Source: Nemertoderma westbladi
Lineage: Eukaryota; Xenacoelomorpha; Nemertodermatida; Nemertodermatidae
Assembly: GCA_032718475.1 (NCBI GenBank)
Contig: JAUCBJ010007832.1
Coordinates: forward strand, 1-64,000
Length of the DNA: 64,000 nt
Direction of reading: 5' to 3'
Under the pieces are notes generated by a model that saw only the letters and a program-made list of their open reading frames with translations, was not told the DNA's origin and made no database searches. Shown in pieces: positions 28,990-41,149 of this stretch (within the stretch, counting starts at the first letter, position 1; the number at the start of each line of letters is the position of its first letter). Made by a program: the position numbers and the translations under genes.

Positions 28990-31900
28990 TACTAGTACTA
29001 GTATCGGCATGCTGCATTGCAGCTGCATTTTTAAGAATGCTGTGCCGGCTTGTAGAAAAAATTGCGCCGCCACAACGCCCTAGCACCCATCACATATGCT
29101 AGATCATCCGCATCTTCAAGGCAGTGTCCTTTAAGATGCGTCTCAAGAAAGTCATGGGCTGTCCACCATGCTTATTCACTCCATGAGGCTGCCAAAGTAC
29201 AAGATTATGCACTGGCTGGTCCTCACGGCGAAAGCAATGTCCTACAAAGCCGAGGCGATTTTGTTCTAGTTGCAAGCTGGGGGAACCAATGAGACACCTC
29301 CAATGTTATATAGTGTCTGGTTGGAGATGTGTGCATTGTACTTGACACAATGAACCCGGCGTAGCATTCTTGTGAATGTGCCATCCAGAGATTTGGTGTC
29401 CTCAGCAGTTAGAGCCCAGCATGGACTCCCGTAGAGGAGTACTGGAACTACTGCTGCTCTAAATAATCGGACCTTAAGTTTCCGATTAATTCTCGGTGAC
29501 TTCCAAATCCTGGAGAGCCTATTCAAGGCTGCCCATGCCTTTCCCTTACGTATTCGAAGGTCCTCACCTGACTTCCGGATCCATGATCCCAGGTAACAGT
29601 AGTCGTCCACATGTTCAAGCATACCATCCTTTGAGATTATGCTCATCCGATCAGAGACTTGCTGAGGACTTTCAAAGTCAACTGTCAAAATTGTGGTCTT
29701 TCTGGAGTTAATAAAAAGACCAACACTAGAAGCAGCATGTTCTAGTGAGCTGAGGAGCCGTTGGGCTCACTCTAATGATTCTGAGAGTACTCCTAAGTCA
29801 TCAGCAAAGTCTAGATCAGTTAGGATAGGTACTTGGCAGGATTTCCTCGACTTCTGGAGTCAGTAGGTGGAGTTATCATCACCCCATCATCATTAAGATG
29901 ATCTAAGGACATGCGTAGAACTTAGTCAACCACAATTATGAACAATAATGGTGCAAGTGTGTCTCCCTGGAGGACGCACCATAACACTTCAAATGGTTCT
30001 GTGTCACCATCAACAGTAGACACAAATGTTGTCGAACCATCGTATACTGATCTGATTGCTGCAATAATTTCATCAGGAATCCCATATAATTGAAGTATGC
30101 TGAACATACGTGATCGAGAGACTGAATCAAAGGCCTTGAAGAAGTCAACAAAGATAACAGCCAGATGCCTGTCTTTCTTTTTTGATAACTCTTCAATTAT
30201 CCTTCTAAGTGCCAAAATGGGCTCCATGGTCCCACGACCTTTACGGAACCCATTCTGATTTCCACGGAGCAGTCTCTCAATGGGATTCCTGATGCGATTT
30301 AATAGAATTGTATTGTATCAGCCGCTGTAGTCTGTTTGAGTCGGGACTCTTTCTGCGCCTTGTAGAGGTCATTTCGGCACTTCAGAATTTTGTTGTCAGT
30401 CCAGGGGGCCCTTTTCCTGTTTCGAGGGTATACAGGAACTGTTTCTACAGCTGCTAACTTAACTGCTTCTGTGAAGGCAGTATAGCCCTCACAGTGATCT
30501 GCCGCCTCAGAGGCAAGAACCTCATACCTGTTGCTCAGCTGTAGTGTGAAGCTGGATCTCACACTTGGCTGTTGCAACAGAGAGGACCAGTCATGCCGCG
30601 GCAAGGTAGATTTCGTTGCTCTGCTAGCACGCAGACTAAGTCTTACCTTGGCCACAATAAGGCAGTGATCACTGGAGAAGGGTCGAAGTGTAAATGCATT
30701 ACAGTCTTGTATAAAGCTCCTGTATTTCCTTCGAAACAGAATATGGTCTATCTGGGACTTGTGACCACTGGGTCCACTATGAGTCCATAGCTTTCCAGTT
30801 CGCTTCTTGAACTGGGTTCCAGCCGAAAACAATCCATTTCCAGAGATAAAATCCTGAAAATGGACGGAATTTCGGTTAACTCTATTGCTATAGACCCAGG
30901 GCGATGTAGGTGATTGATGCAGACTTGCATTATAGTCTCAAAGGAATGTTAAGAATGCATGCAGATCCACTCCATCAGAAGCTGCTTGTAGATTGTGGTA
31001 GAAATTTTCCCCCTCCTCTACAGGGACAACACTAGTTGAAGAGTAGCACACAATCAGAACCACCTTAGGAAACTTCTTAGCCAGTCTTCCAGAACATGAG
31101 AAGTGGCAACGGATGATGCGGTTAGAGATTTGGTCTATTTTGTCCAATGCTGCATGTGTAGTTGGATTCATCAATAGACCAATTCCACCACTGCTGACGC
31201 GAGGGCGAGTCGCCAACCGCCCCCCGTGTCCTTAATCAGAACCTCACCAGTCTGTCCAGTCTGCATTCCGTGCTCTTGAACACCCACTGCGCTAAGAGAA
31301 AGCTTATCTGCCAAGGCAGTCAGCTCACCTTGTCGCATTGGGGAACCGAGTGTTAGGGTGTTTACTGAGGCTAGTCTAGTAACTTGCCTCAGATTCACCA
31401 ATGGCTTTGATGGTCGGGGTGGAACATGAGAGTAGCCTCCAACTCCAGAATCCCTCTCCCCCTCACAATCTGGCCTCCCTAGAGACCCAGGGTTTGGGCC
31501 TGAAAGGTCTTCAGGAAAGGGACTCAAAGAATTGTTGGCTGCTCTCTCTCCAGTAGGGGGTGAGACAGGCAGCCGGTCAGGAGATAACTGACGCCTGTGA
31601 GGCCGATTGTGTCCGGTAATTCCACTGGCCTCTAGTGGCCGGACCTCCGCATTACTAATGTAATCCATAGTGGGAGTTGGGGGTGCTTTTTTGCCGAGTC
31701 TGCTCTCGGGGCAAATACCACACCCTGGTTTGCCATTCCACAGGGTGGGTGTCGCAGTGGAGTCAGATATGAGGCCCATCACCCATATCTACTCTGGCGC
31801 GCATGACCCACCATTGGCTGTGCAGCTCATCTGCCGGGTCATGCCCTGTGCCCCTGCTGCCAGGTGCAGGTCGCAGTGAAGTGCACTCAGAGTGGACATG

Positions 31901-32157
31901 AGAACACTCTACTCCTGACCAGCCATTGGTAGATCACCATCTGCCTGGCCAGACCATATACCCCTGCAGCCAAGTATATGGGTCCTTAATCCAGGACCAA
32001 GGGCGTCCTTATCCCAGAACGAAGGGGGTCCTAGTTACAGGACCAAATTCGTCCTAGTAAGAAGGTCTATGCAGCTACAGGTGGCACCTCCTTTATGCTG
32101 CATGGAGGTGGCAAGTTTTCTTGATCAATGACCTAGAATACCTGACCTGACCTGAAT
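28990..32157 (-). mobile_element. Near full-length LINE (non-LTR retrotransposon), 3168 bp, decayed
   Basis: Bounded by a 12-bp target duplication. On the minus strand it runs from 5' (32157) through an AP-type endonuclease and RT to a 3' end with the GCATGCCGATACTAGTACTAG tail. The N-terminal portion has GELTALADKLSLSAVGVQEH (endonuclease start). The endonuclease end has QIDHILFRRK and SSDHCLI. RT shows NQNGFRKGRGT, VDFFKAFDSV, QGDTLAPLLF and FADD. The clade is not certain (RTE, CR1 or I group). Confidence 0.9.
29266..31782 (-). pseudogene. LINE ORF2 (endonuclease-reverse transcriptase), broken
   Basis: Open pieces at 31782-31171, 31216-30938, 30832-30299, 30227-29922 and 29688-29266 lie in different frames, so frameshifts separate them. 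The FADD catalytic motif is near 29800. Near 30299-30310 the linker (LKQTTAADTIQFY) passes straight into RT motif 2 (NRIRNPIERLLRGNQNGF), so the RT fingers region (about 150-200 residues) is deleted. The enzyme cannot be active from this copy. Confidence 0.85.
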
Positions 32158-32169
32158 TACATTGGTCGC
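32158..32169. other. LINE target site duplication, right
   Basis: TACATTGGTCGC, an exact copy of 28978-28989. Confidence 0.9.
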
Positions 32170-32195
32170 GGCAGATGGCTCAGGCGAAAATCAAG

Positions 32196-32345
32196 TACTT
32201 TTGAGTAATAACTATTTACATACTTGTGTGCAAAGTAGCACTTTACATTGTGTTGATCCGAGTGCTTTGTTACACGAACGAACGTAGTGAGTGAGCGAAA
32301 ATAAAGTAACGAAGTTCAGAACACTGTAAAGTACTTTTAACAAGT
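32196..32345. mobile_element. MITE Y second copy
   Basis: Related in reverse to the split MITE at 9783-9865 / 22235-22393, sharing TTACACGAACGAACG, ACTTGTGTGCAAAGTAGC and GAACACTGTAAAGT. The ends pair as inverted repeats around a ~90-bp middle. Confidence 0.65.
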
Positions 32346-32377
32346 ATAGGCCTACATACAGTATGTATGTACTTTTA

Positions 32378-32830
32378 TTCCAAAATTGTAACATTACGAA
32401 ATGATTGTATATATATTTTAAGTGATAGAAACTGCACAAATTAAGTTAGTTGCTGTAAAAATAAATGTAAAAATGACATAAATTATGTTATAAAAAAAGT
32501 TAGCTTATATTTATGGTGGCGTTTGGAGCCAAGTAATAGTTTATAGCGACTGGTTATTAATAGCTACCGGTAGGTAATGAAGTTGGCCTATCTGGCTGTC
32601 AGGCAATTAATAATAAATACCAACTATTGTTTATGTGGTAACCATGGCGATCCCAAGTTTCAGGTTCACTTTCATTGAACGGATGCACTGTAAAGTCGCT
32701 CTGTTGGGACATTACAACATAATAATATATCACTAATGCACAGGCTATAATGTCCTCTAAAGTTGTAAAGTGCTAAAATAACAACTCGCTCTTAATACAA
32801 ATGGCATTGAGTAATATTAAAATTTTGGAA
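32378..32830. mobile_element. MITE X, complete copy
   Basis: Terminal inverted repeats TTCCAAAATTGTAACATTAC (32378-32397) and GTAATATTAAAATTTTGGAA (32811-32830). 453 bp, non-coding. The interior matches 9360-9780 in reverse. Family not recognised. Confidence 0.75.
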
Positions 32831-33304
32831 AAAATAATTATTATAATCAAATTACCACGCAGCATAATCTAGACAAAGATAATGTTTCTATTATTTCGAT
32901 GACCTTGGAGGTTGGTAGACAGGTAAATAATTAAACTATTTCGCAGGCGCAGCAAGTGTATGATAAAATTCAGAATGCAGTTAGTTATCCAAATATATTC
33001 CACACAAAGTAGGCCTAATAGAGCGTGAACTTATAGGAATATCGGAGCAATCATCAGTATCATCCAATCAAATCGTGGGAATTTCTTTGCAATGAATTTG
33101 TAAACCATTTTATTGGCTCCTATAAACCGTGATTTACGATATGAAAAATAACTTCAGTAAACCTCAGATGTTTGTTTCTCAATAAGAACACAAAATATAC
33201 AACACTAAGCCGTTTGTTTACTCCGGAATAATTGGAAATCATTTGCTACACACTCTGTGGATAACAATATAGTTAGTGTTTGATATTCACTACATTACTA
33301 TATG
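32831..33304. other. No feature recognised
   Basis: AT-rich DNA without a recognisable gene or repeat. Confidence 0.3.
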
Positions 33305-33415
33305 GACTGGCATAATCTTTTAGGCTCGTTTAGACAAGGAATGCCTGTTCACCACAATTAATAGGTGATTGATCACCCACATTAAACCCTTCCACTCTAA
33401 TTGATAAATTGATGG
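33305..33415 (-). mobile_element. SINE fragment (tail part)
   Basis: Shares AATCTTTTAGGCTCG, AAGGAATGCCTGTTCACCAC and AAACCCTTCCACTCT with the SINE at 34250-34515, but lacks the tRNA-like head. Confidence 0.6.
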
Positions 33416-33819
33416 GATAAAAAATTGAAACTAGTCCAACTTCTGTAGGTAGCACCACCAGTATTTTTTAACATACTTATTATAGAATCGTCAGCCTATA
33501 CATACAGTAAACCAGTAGGCCCTAGTCTATTTGATCAGTCCTCACTCACAATGTTTCGTTTTAAAATACTGAAATTCTTCAATAATTTCCCCTAAACTGC
33601 ATACATAACAATAATATATTAAAATTAAATAAATAGGTAAAATAGATAAAATGAGGGCCAGTTGAATGACTGAAGTGCAAAACACGGAATAGAAGTAGCT
33701 CCCGCCTTCAAGTAGCAGCTATCGAAAAATGTGCTTACGCGTCGCATCCGGTTTCGGTTTCCGACTGTTTGCTTTCTTGAATTTAATTAAAAGTTTTAAA
33801 AAATACATTTGAATGGATG

Positions 33820-34085
33820 CATCATTGGTTAGTTATGCCAAGGAATGCCTATTCACCACCATGGGTGATCTTCCACAGTAAAACTCTTCCACTGTAAAAT
33901 CTGACACTTCGGTTCTTTCTTCCAAGTTGCCTTGGTTCCCATTTATCGACAAGTGAAGGATGAAAGCATGGGTTGGGCTAGGCTGCAGCATTTAAAGCAC
34001 TGTGCCCAAACAGTTGCTGACCCGTCTATGGATTGAACCAGGGCTTTCTATTTAGAAACCCAGGAACGTCACCACTAGACCAAGC
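33820..34085 (-). mobile_element. tRNA-derived SINE, copy 1
   Basis: About 82% similar by eye to copy 2. The minus strand begins AGCAGCTTGGTCTAGTGGTG (A-box region), with a decayed B box (GGTTCAATCC). The plus-strand body holds GGTTGGGCTAGGCTGCAGC and AAAGCACTGTGCCCAAACAG. Confidence 0.75.
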
Positions 34086-34249
34086 TGCTGCTGATATTGA
34101 ATTCAATATGTAATTTTTTGAAACTTGCACAGAATGTTGGTAACAATTTCGCGGTTTCGCCGACATTTTTAATATAGTGGTATATCCGGAAAAAGTTCCA
34201 GTTTCACATAGCAACGGAAAAACTCGTAATTATAGAATTCATTATATTT

Positions 34250-34515
34250 TGAATGGAATGGGAGAATCTTTTAGGCTCGATTAAGCCAAGGAATGCCTGT
34301 TCACCACCATGGGTGATCTTCCACAGTAAACCCTTCCACTCTGTTTCCCAAGTTGCCTTGGTTCCCATTTATCGACCACTGAAGGATGAAAGCCGGGGTT
34401 GGGCTAGGCTGCAGCATTTAAAGCACTGTGCCCAAACAGTGCTGCCCCATCTAGGGATCGAACCCGGGCTCCCTAATCGGAAGCACAGTAATGTCACCAC
34501 TAGACCAAGCTGCTC
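34250..34515 (-). mobile_element. tRNA-derived SINE, copy 2
   Basis: The minus strand has a tRNA-like head: A-box GCTTGGTCTAGTGGTGAC, and B-box GGTTCGATCCC (34454-34464). This is followed by a non-tRNA body conserved in copy 1. Intact Pol III boxes suggest it was, or is, transcribable. Confidence 0.8.
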
Positions 34516-34725
34516 AACCAAGCTGATTATATTTTAATAAAGCTCTAATACAAAAACTACAAATGCTATCAACATGGGCGTTACTCCAACTCATTATGTG
34601 ATAATTTTGCTATCCTCCTAGGTCACTGGGAAGTTTTCGGATCACCATGGGAACAGGATAAACAACCGAGTCATTTATCGAGTTTTAAATAATCACAGGA
34701 AAGTAAGACTTTGTGAATAATAAAC

Positions 34726-36775
34726 TTAGTCTTCAGGAGCCTGGAGAGATCTGATTTCCAGATGGTATCCATTTTTGATAGAGCTACCCAAGCCTTTGCT
34801 TTCCTAACGTCCTAATGTCCTTTTTGCTTCTCTCTATCCATGATCCAAAGTCATCGACCTTCCTTAGTTGATTATTATCAATGGTTGTCAAGTTTCCATC
34901 AACATTAAAGGTCATGAATTCAGTCTTGGTAGCATTTATATGCAATCCAACCTCCTTAGAAGCCCTGCCACTTTATTTAGTAGAAGCTGTGCATCTGCTA
35001 GCGTATTAGTGAGCAGGGCGATGTCATCCGCAAAGTCGGTGTCTGTGACTGTAGTTCCCAGATCCCAGATCTTCACCCGTTGTGGCTGTTCTCATTGGGT
35101 AATCCAGCACGATTACAAATAGTAATGGTGCTAATGTGTCAACTTGCAGTACACCAGCCAGGATTGAGTACCTGCGCTTCTATGTCACAATATAACAATC
35201 CAATGCCAGCAAAAATTACTTCAGGTATTCCATAAGCTCTTAGGATTTCAAGCATTTTACCTCTATGGATGGAGTCGAATGCCTTTTTGAAGTCCACAAA
35301 ACTCATGACTGCGGCGAGATTCTTTGACTTAATTCCTTCAATTAGTCTCCGGAGTGCAAGTATCTGAGCTATTGTTGATCTACTTGGTTGAAATCCGTTT
35401 TGACTCTTATGCAGTAGTTTCTCTATGTGAGGCCTAATCCTATATAGAATCATTTGATTGTATATTTTGGCAGCTACCACAAGCAGACAGATCCCACGAT
35501 AGTTTGTTGGTATGCCGAGGTCTCCTTTCTTGGGGAGAGGCTTTAGTTGACCTTTAGTCCAAATTGGTGGTGGCTTTTCCCCGTTTAAAATCCGGTTGCA
35601 AACATTCAATAATGGTCTGTTTAGCACTCCTGTTTTCCATACCTCCGCTGGGATTTCATCTAATCCACTCGCTATATTATTGGACATGCTTTTAATGCTT
35701 CTCTGGAGTTCGGCAAGTGTGATTCCCCTGTTTCTATAGGTAGTGTCTTGTCATATATTTTCCTTGTAGGGCTGACCTAGATGTTTGGTGGCTGCCCCAG
35801 CAAGTTGCTGAAGTGATTTTTCCACTTCCCCACACGTTCTTCGGGACTATCGGCTTTGAGGCGCCCCTTTGCACAACTTTTCCGACCAGATACCTCATTT
35901 ACAGTTTGCCAGGTAAGTCTTGATTGTTGCTGTATGTGAGCAGTTGTAATTGCTTCAGTTTTATCCTGTATGTACTTTTCCTGGCTGATGTTGTAGGCCA
36001 ATTTAAGATCGTCCTTAGCTTTCTCAACCTTGTTAATGTTTTCGGTTGTTGGTTGTTCGGTTTTAACTTTGTAGGCTATATTAAGATCTTCTATCTTACA
36101 AGTAACCTCAGAGTTTTGCCATGGCACATACTGTTTTCGTTTGGGTTTCTGGGGGATATGCCTCTTAGCTGATTCCTTGTGGGCTGTTATTATAATATTC
36201 TGGTATATTGAATCAGTGGACTGGTCTTCATCCATTGACTGAAGTGCTTCAAAGCGGTTTTGAACTTCTACTGTGTAAGCATCCTTTACTGCATTGTCAG
36301 TTCTGAGTTTCTCCCAGTCATAGTTGATTTGCTTGCTTTGCCTGGGTTTGCTGGCTCTCAAACTGAGTCTGTTCTCTGCAGTCACAATTCTGTGGTCCGA
36401 ACCAATTAGGTTGAACGAGCTGTATGCCTCGCAGTTGATCATGCTGTTTCTCCACTTTTTGTTTATGAGGATGTAATCCAGTTGAGCTTTGGTTCCATTA
36501 GGGTATTGAAAGGTCCATAGCTTCCCCTTCCCTTACTCTTTTCGAATGTGGTGTTTGTTGGTATCAATTCACATTCTTCCATTAGGTCTAAAAGTAAGTA
36601 CCCATTTCTGTTAGAATTGGTGTTATAGGTGTAACCCTTGATGTCTTCTGGGCCAATTTGCACATTCAGGTCACCAGCATTGACTTTAACATTGTGTTTC
36701 GGAATGTCCTTTATAAGTCCAGTTAGATCTTCATAAAACTTGACTGCTTGTTCCGGCTCTGAGGTATACTTTATA
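34726..36775 (-). mobile_element. LINE ORF2 fragment (endonuclease-RT), truncated at both ends
   Basis: Minus strand. Endonuclease piece (36775-36463): EPEQAVKFYEDLTGLIKD, GDLNVQIGPED. Linker (36442-35777): LIGSDHRIVTAENRLSLRA, VPWQNSEV. RT (35687-35139): LDEIPAEVWKTG, PLPKKGDLGIPTNYRGI, NGFQPSRST, FVDFKKAFDS. The FADD-like motif (DFADDIALL) and KTEFMTFN lie at 35040-34900. It is cut 5' in the endonuclease and 3' just after the RT palm. Frameshifts separate the pieces. Same family as 25495-26030, different subfamily from 28990-32157. Confidence 0.85.
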
Positions 36776-37812
36776 ATTATATAGTTTATATAGTTTAGTA
36801 TACTACAGTATACTAAATATGTTATGTCAGTGTTTCACTGTCATTCCCGTAATTTATAGTCTTTTTCTAGTCTTTTCAAGGAAACTTATGAAAAATAAGG
36901 CTGGGGTTCTGGGGTTGATTAGGTACAGTTAGCCTAGGCTGAGTGTGAGTCGGTCATTGTGGAAAGGTACCAAGTGCGAACGGGTGGTAATCCTACCTGG
37001 AACTTTAGGCATTCAATGGGACCTCGTTGAATGAAAAATGGTTACCTTAGAAGTTATAAATTACCTTAAAAGTTGTAAAAATACATTTTCATGCTCGTAA
37101 ATAATGAAAGGGTGTTTTTTTCATTTAGAAAGCCGTTTAAGTTCTATATTCATTATACCTTTCGAAGAGTCCGTTATTGGTTACGATAACAATTATGACA
37201 ATAACATTACCAATAATCTGCCTGCAGAATACATTGTTACTAAAGTAGAAAAGTTAATTGAGAGTTTTGATCATAATTTGAATCAAAATTTTCCCTCCAG
37301 TTCCTTTAACAAGAAAAATATAAGCATTTTAATTGTATTTAAACAACAAAAACTTTAAACGCATTTATCTCAAAATAACAATTTTTTTCGTTGGCCCTTT
37401 TTACTACGGTGACCATCACCACTGATGTAGAGTACTCCATCCCAATAAATGGCTTAAGTTTACCAAAGCTGTATTAAATATGGTCGCGGTCGTAGGCCGG
37501 CCTAATTAGTTACATACTGTATTTCAATGATATTTAAGATTGCATGATCTACTGTACGTAAAAATAAAGTAGAAAACAGGCAATACAGCAGTAATGCATG
37601 GCTTACTTTTCACTTTCGCAATTTATCAACCATTGGGCAAAATATTTTGAAATTATATTGGTTTCCTAAACAACATTTAGATTTTATAAATTTTTTCTGA
37701 CAGTTAGAAACTTTTCACAGTGAACAATTTGAAAAAAAAAAACCCTGTGTACATATAATTCACCAAAATTTAATGAACAGGAAAGGTGTAATCGTGTTAC
37801 ATTAAGGAATTG
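36776..37812. other. No feature recognised
   Basis: AT-rich DNA; the open frame at 37104-37358 has asparagine-rich low-complexity composition and no recognisable family. Confidence 0.3.
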
Positions 37813-38915
37813 ATTGTCAGCCAGTCGGACGGTGCCATATGTCTGGTGGTTGGTCGGGGATCCTAATTGTCAGCCAGTCGGGCCGTGCAATATGTCTGGT
37901 GGTTGGTCGGGGATCCTAATTGTCAGCCAGTCGGGCGGTGAAATATGTCTGGTGGTTGGTCGGGGATCCTAATTGTCAGCCAGTCGGGCGGTGCAATATG
38001 TCTGGTGGTTGGTCGGGGATCCTAATTGTCAGCCAGTCGGGCCGTGCAATATGTCTGGTGGTTGGTCGGGGATCCTAATTGTCAGCCAGTCGGGCCGTGC
38101 AATATGTCTGGTGGTTGGTAGGGGATCCTAATTGTCAGCCAGTCGGGCGGTGCAATATGTCTGGTGGTTGGTCGGGGATCCTAATTGTCAGCCAGTCGGG
38201 CCTTGCAATATGTCTGGTGGTTGGTCCGGGGATCCTAATTGTCAGCCAGTCGGGCCGTGCAATATATCTGGTGGTTGGTAGGGGATCCTAATTGTCAGCC
38301 AGTCGGGCGGTGAAATATGTCTGGTGGTTGGTCGGGGATCCTAATTGTCAGCCAGTCGGGCCGTGCAATATGTCTGTTGGTTGGTCGGGGATCCTAATTG
38401 TCAGCCAGTCGGGCCGTGCAATATGTCTGGTGGTTGGTCGGGGATCCTAATTGTCAGCCAGTCGGGCGGTGAAATATGTCTGGTGGTTGGTCGGGGATCC
38501 TAATTGTCAGCCAGTCGGGCCTTGCAATATGTCTGGTGGTTGGTCGGGGATCCTAATTGTCAGCCAGTCGGGCGGTGAAATATGTCTGGTGGTTGGTCGG
38601 GGATCCTAATTGTCAGCCAGTCGGGCGGTGCAATATGTCTGGTGGTTGGTCGGGGATCCTAATTGTCAGCCAGTCGGGCCGTGCAATATGTCTGGTGGTT
38701 GGTCGGGGATCCTAATTGTCAGCCAGTCGGGCGGTGAAATATGTCTGGTGGTTGGTCGGGGATCCTAATTGTCAGCCAGTCGGGCGGTGCAATATGTCTG
38801 GTGGTTGGTCGGGGATCCTAATTGTCAGCCAGTCGGGCCGTGCAATATGTCTGGTGGTTGGTCCGGGGATCCTAATTGTCAGCCAGTCGGGCCGTGCAAT
38901 ATGTCTGGTGGTTGG
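37813..38915. repeat. 53-bp minisatellite, ~21 units
   Basis: Units of 53 bp (two of 54 with an extra C) contain GTCAGCCAGTCGGGC, AATATGTCTGGTGGTTGG and GGGGATCCTAATT. Variants alternate between GGGCCGTGCAAT and GGGCGGTGAAAT. Copies are very similar, so the array is recent. Open frames through it are simply the repeat. Confidence 0.95.
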
Positions 38916-39471
38916 ACAAAACAGCATTCTGAGTCTGTACTGTGCTTCTCTGTTGGTAGATATATCTAAGTGTTTGAGTTTGATAAAGGCCTGTTGGCTG
39001 AAATATTACTCAGTAAACCACCATTTTTCTGTCACCTTAATTGGTCTCTGAATCTAAACCTAGTATATTATGCTTAACGCGGTGACAAGGGCACGTTCTC
39101 ACTTACTAAACAATTAAAGGGTTTAGTTTGTGTGATATGGTAAACTTAAATCTAATCACCCATCCAATGCCTCACACAACAGGAAGTATGGGTAGAATGT
39201 ACTTATTGAATGAACCACACCCTATTTCAAAAACAATTTATGTGACAGAGGTACTAAATATAATGACAAGTTTATCGATTGTGGTGCTAATGAGGCCCTT
39301 ATCTGTCGGTCGTCAACAAGGGAAATAATTCATTTGAAAATAATCAAAAAACGCTTCCGCCTCCGCCTCCGCCTCCAGCAACTTTGTAAAATATTTTTTT
39401 GAAGCACTGGAATCGAATATTTACTCATTTACACCATGTCCCAGAATATAGTGTCGTAATCCAATGATACG

Positions 39472-39507
<36 letters not shown>

Positions 39508-40024
39508 ACCCACCCCCCCCCCCCCCTCCCCAAACTTTTCTACAAATCTTAATGAGATTTTATGAAATTCGAAACAGAGATAGTTTCACCTCCCGACCAC
39601 TGACTGGGTGAGCCGGAATTTAAATTTTTGTTTTCAATCTTTAGTTACAAGCGTTTAAAAAAAGTGTCTCCGGCGATAGTGCACCAGTCCCACTTTGTTA
39701 TTCAACTCTTATAGTGATTTGTTGGTACTGATAGAAAGCTGGCTTTGGAAGGATTCCAAATAAGTCAACAAATTTGAATTTAGTTGAGAAATAGCTAATT
39801 TAAGATAATGAGCGTTCAAAAATTGCACGGTTTTGATAAGCGCGGCTATTTTACTCTATTATTATTATATTTTACTCTACGAAATTGTCCGAAAGATCTC
39901 TAGAAAATTTCCTTACATTTCCTGACTCACATCCCTAATCTTCATACATTATATACACAACATTATTTTGAATAGTAAATGCTTTGATATTATTTAATTG
40001 CATATTATTTAAAAAATACTCAGT
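38916..40024. repeat. Intergenic DNA with long C tract
   Basis: A C-rich tract occupies 39473-39531, including 35 uninterrupted C at 39473-39507. A CTCCGC triplet run lies near 39357-39375. No gene recognised. Confidence 0.6.
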
Positions 40025-40994
40025 TTATTTATCATTTAACAAAGTAATCTGATGAAGAATGTTTCGAGCCAGGTTGTTGTCAACAAACATTACCTCGGCA
40101 TTCTCGCCAATTGAGATAACTGGAGGATCCTCTAGTATAGGCCTACATCCGTTATCTTCATCTCCAACTCCTGAAGTCTCAACAGCTGAAGCATCCAACG
40201 TAAACATTTGAGGATCTGGAACCACAAGATTCAATCGTCTCATCTCTTCTTTGGCCTTTAACGTCTTAAGGCAAATTAAATACCGGTTTTCTTTTATCAT
40301 TAACAACTGCTGTTGAACCAATTGAAGATCTAGAGCGGTCTCCGTTGATTTGACCCCGGCGGAACAAATGCGTTTGGCCGCAATAGATTCGGATGTGTGA
40401 TCTATGATCGATCTACCAGGATCGGTTCCTGTACTAACTGGAGCTGGAGGTATCGGAATATTTTCTTTTTCGCGAATATCATTACCAGTAGTGTTAGATC
40501 CACCACACTCCGCCCCAGATCCTATACCAAAAATTACATCGCCACTTGAACCGTGAATTATTTCGAACATCTTCATGACATAAACGGGGGGTTGCGGAAC
40601 CGGTGGTCCACCTCCGGTTCGATGGTATTTTAGTGCATTAGCGTAAGTGCGAACAACTTGTTTTGTGTTTTCTATCTTTTTTATTAGTTCGTCTTTCGAT
40701 CGAGGAGCCTCCACCCCCGAAGCGTTAAAACGATTTAGCATGGCCTGCCATGCACGCACGCTCCTTCGTTTCCGGAGTTATGTTTTTCGTTTTATTAAAA
40801 GAACCACTAACGAGGCCATGGTACTTCTCGTACACTGTCACGAGCTGACAGGCGTCATTCACTGTCCAATTTTTCGACCTTTTTCGGCTCTTCTGCTTTG
40901 ACTCAGCAATATTAGGCCTAATAGTACAACCGGTGTCCGTATCGTTAAAATAAATATTTCTGTCTGCATCCATCTCCATTTCAACAGGCAGCAA
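40025..40994 (-). pseudogene. Myb/SANT-like DNA-binding protein of Harbinger-type transposon (frameshifted)
   Basis: Minus strand. The first frame (40994-40728) reads KNWTVNDACQLVTVYEKYHG and KNITPETKERA; the second (40759-40025) continues WQAMLNRFNASG, DELIKKIENTKQVVRTYANA, KYHRTGGGPP. Together they form the trihelix Myb/SANT-like domain found in PIF/Harbinger accessory proteins and NAIF1-like host proteins, followed by a Gln/Leu-rich C-terminus (LQLVQQQLLMIKENRY). A 4-bp tandem duplication (CGTGCGTG, near 40756) shifts the frame at KERA|W. No transposase gene is seen nearby. Confidence 0.75.
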
Positions 40995-41149
40995 GAATAT
41001 ACAAGTTCAACGTGATAGTGCTGAACTGGGTAGAGGATATACCGTAATACTTTTCCTGTAGGCCTACTGCTGTAGAATCTTGATTGAACTGTTAGCTACC
41101 GGTAACTACTGAACTAAACTTTCAGTTTTGGATAAATTCCACCTTAAAT

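Noticed and set aside
37813-38915. Possible CRISPR array (regular repeats)
   Set aside because: The repeats are head-to-tail with no unique spacers, and the genome is eukaryotic.
38079-39051. Open frames with repeated CQPVGRCNMSGGWSG
   Set aside because: Translation of the 53-bp minisatellite only.
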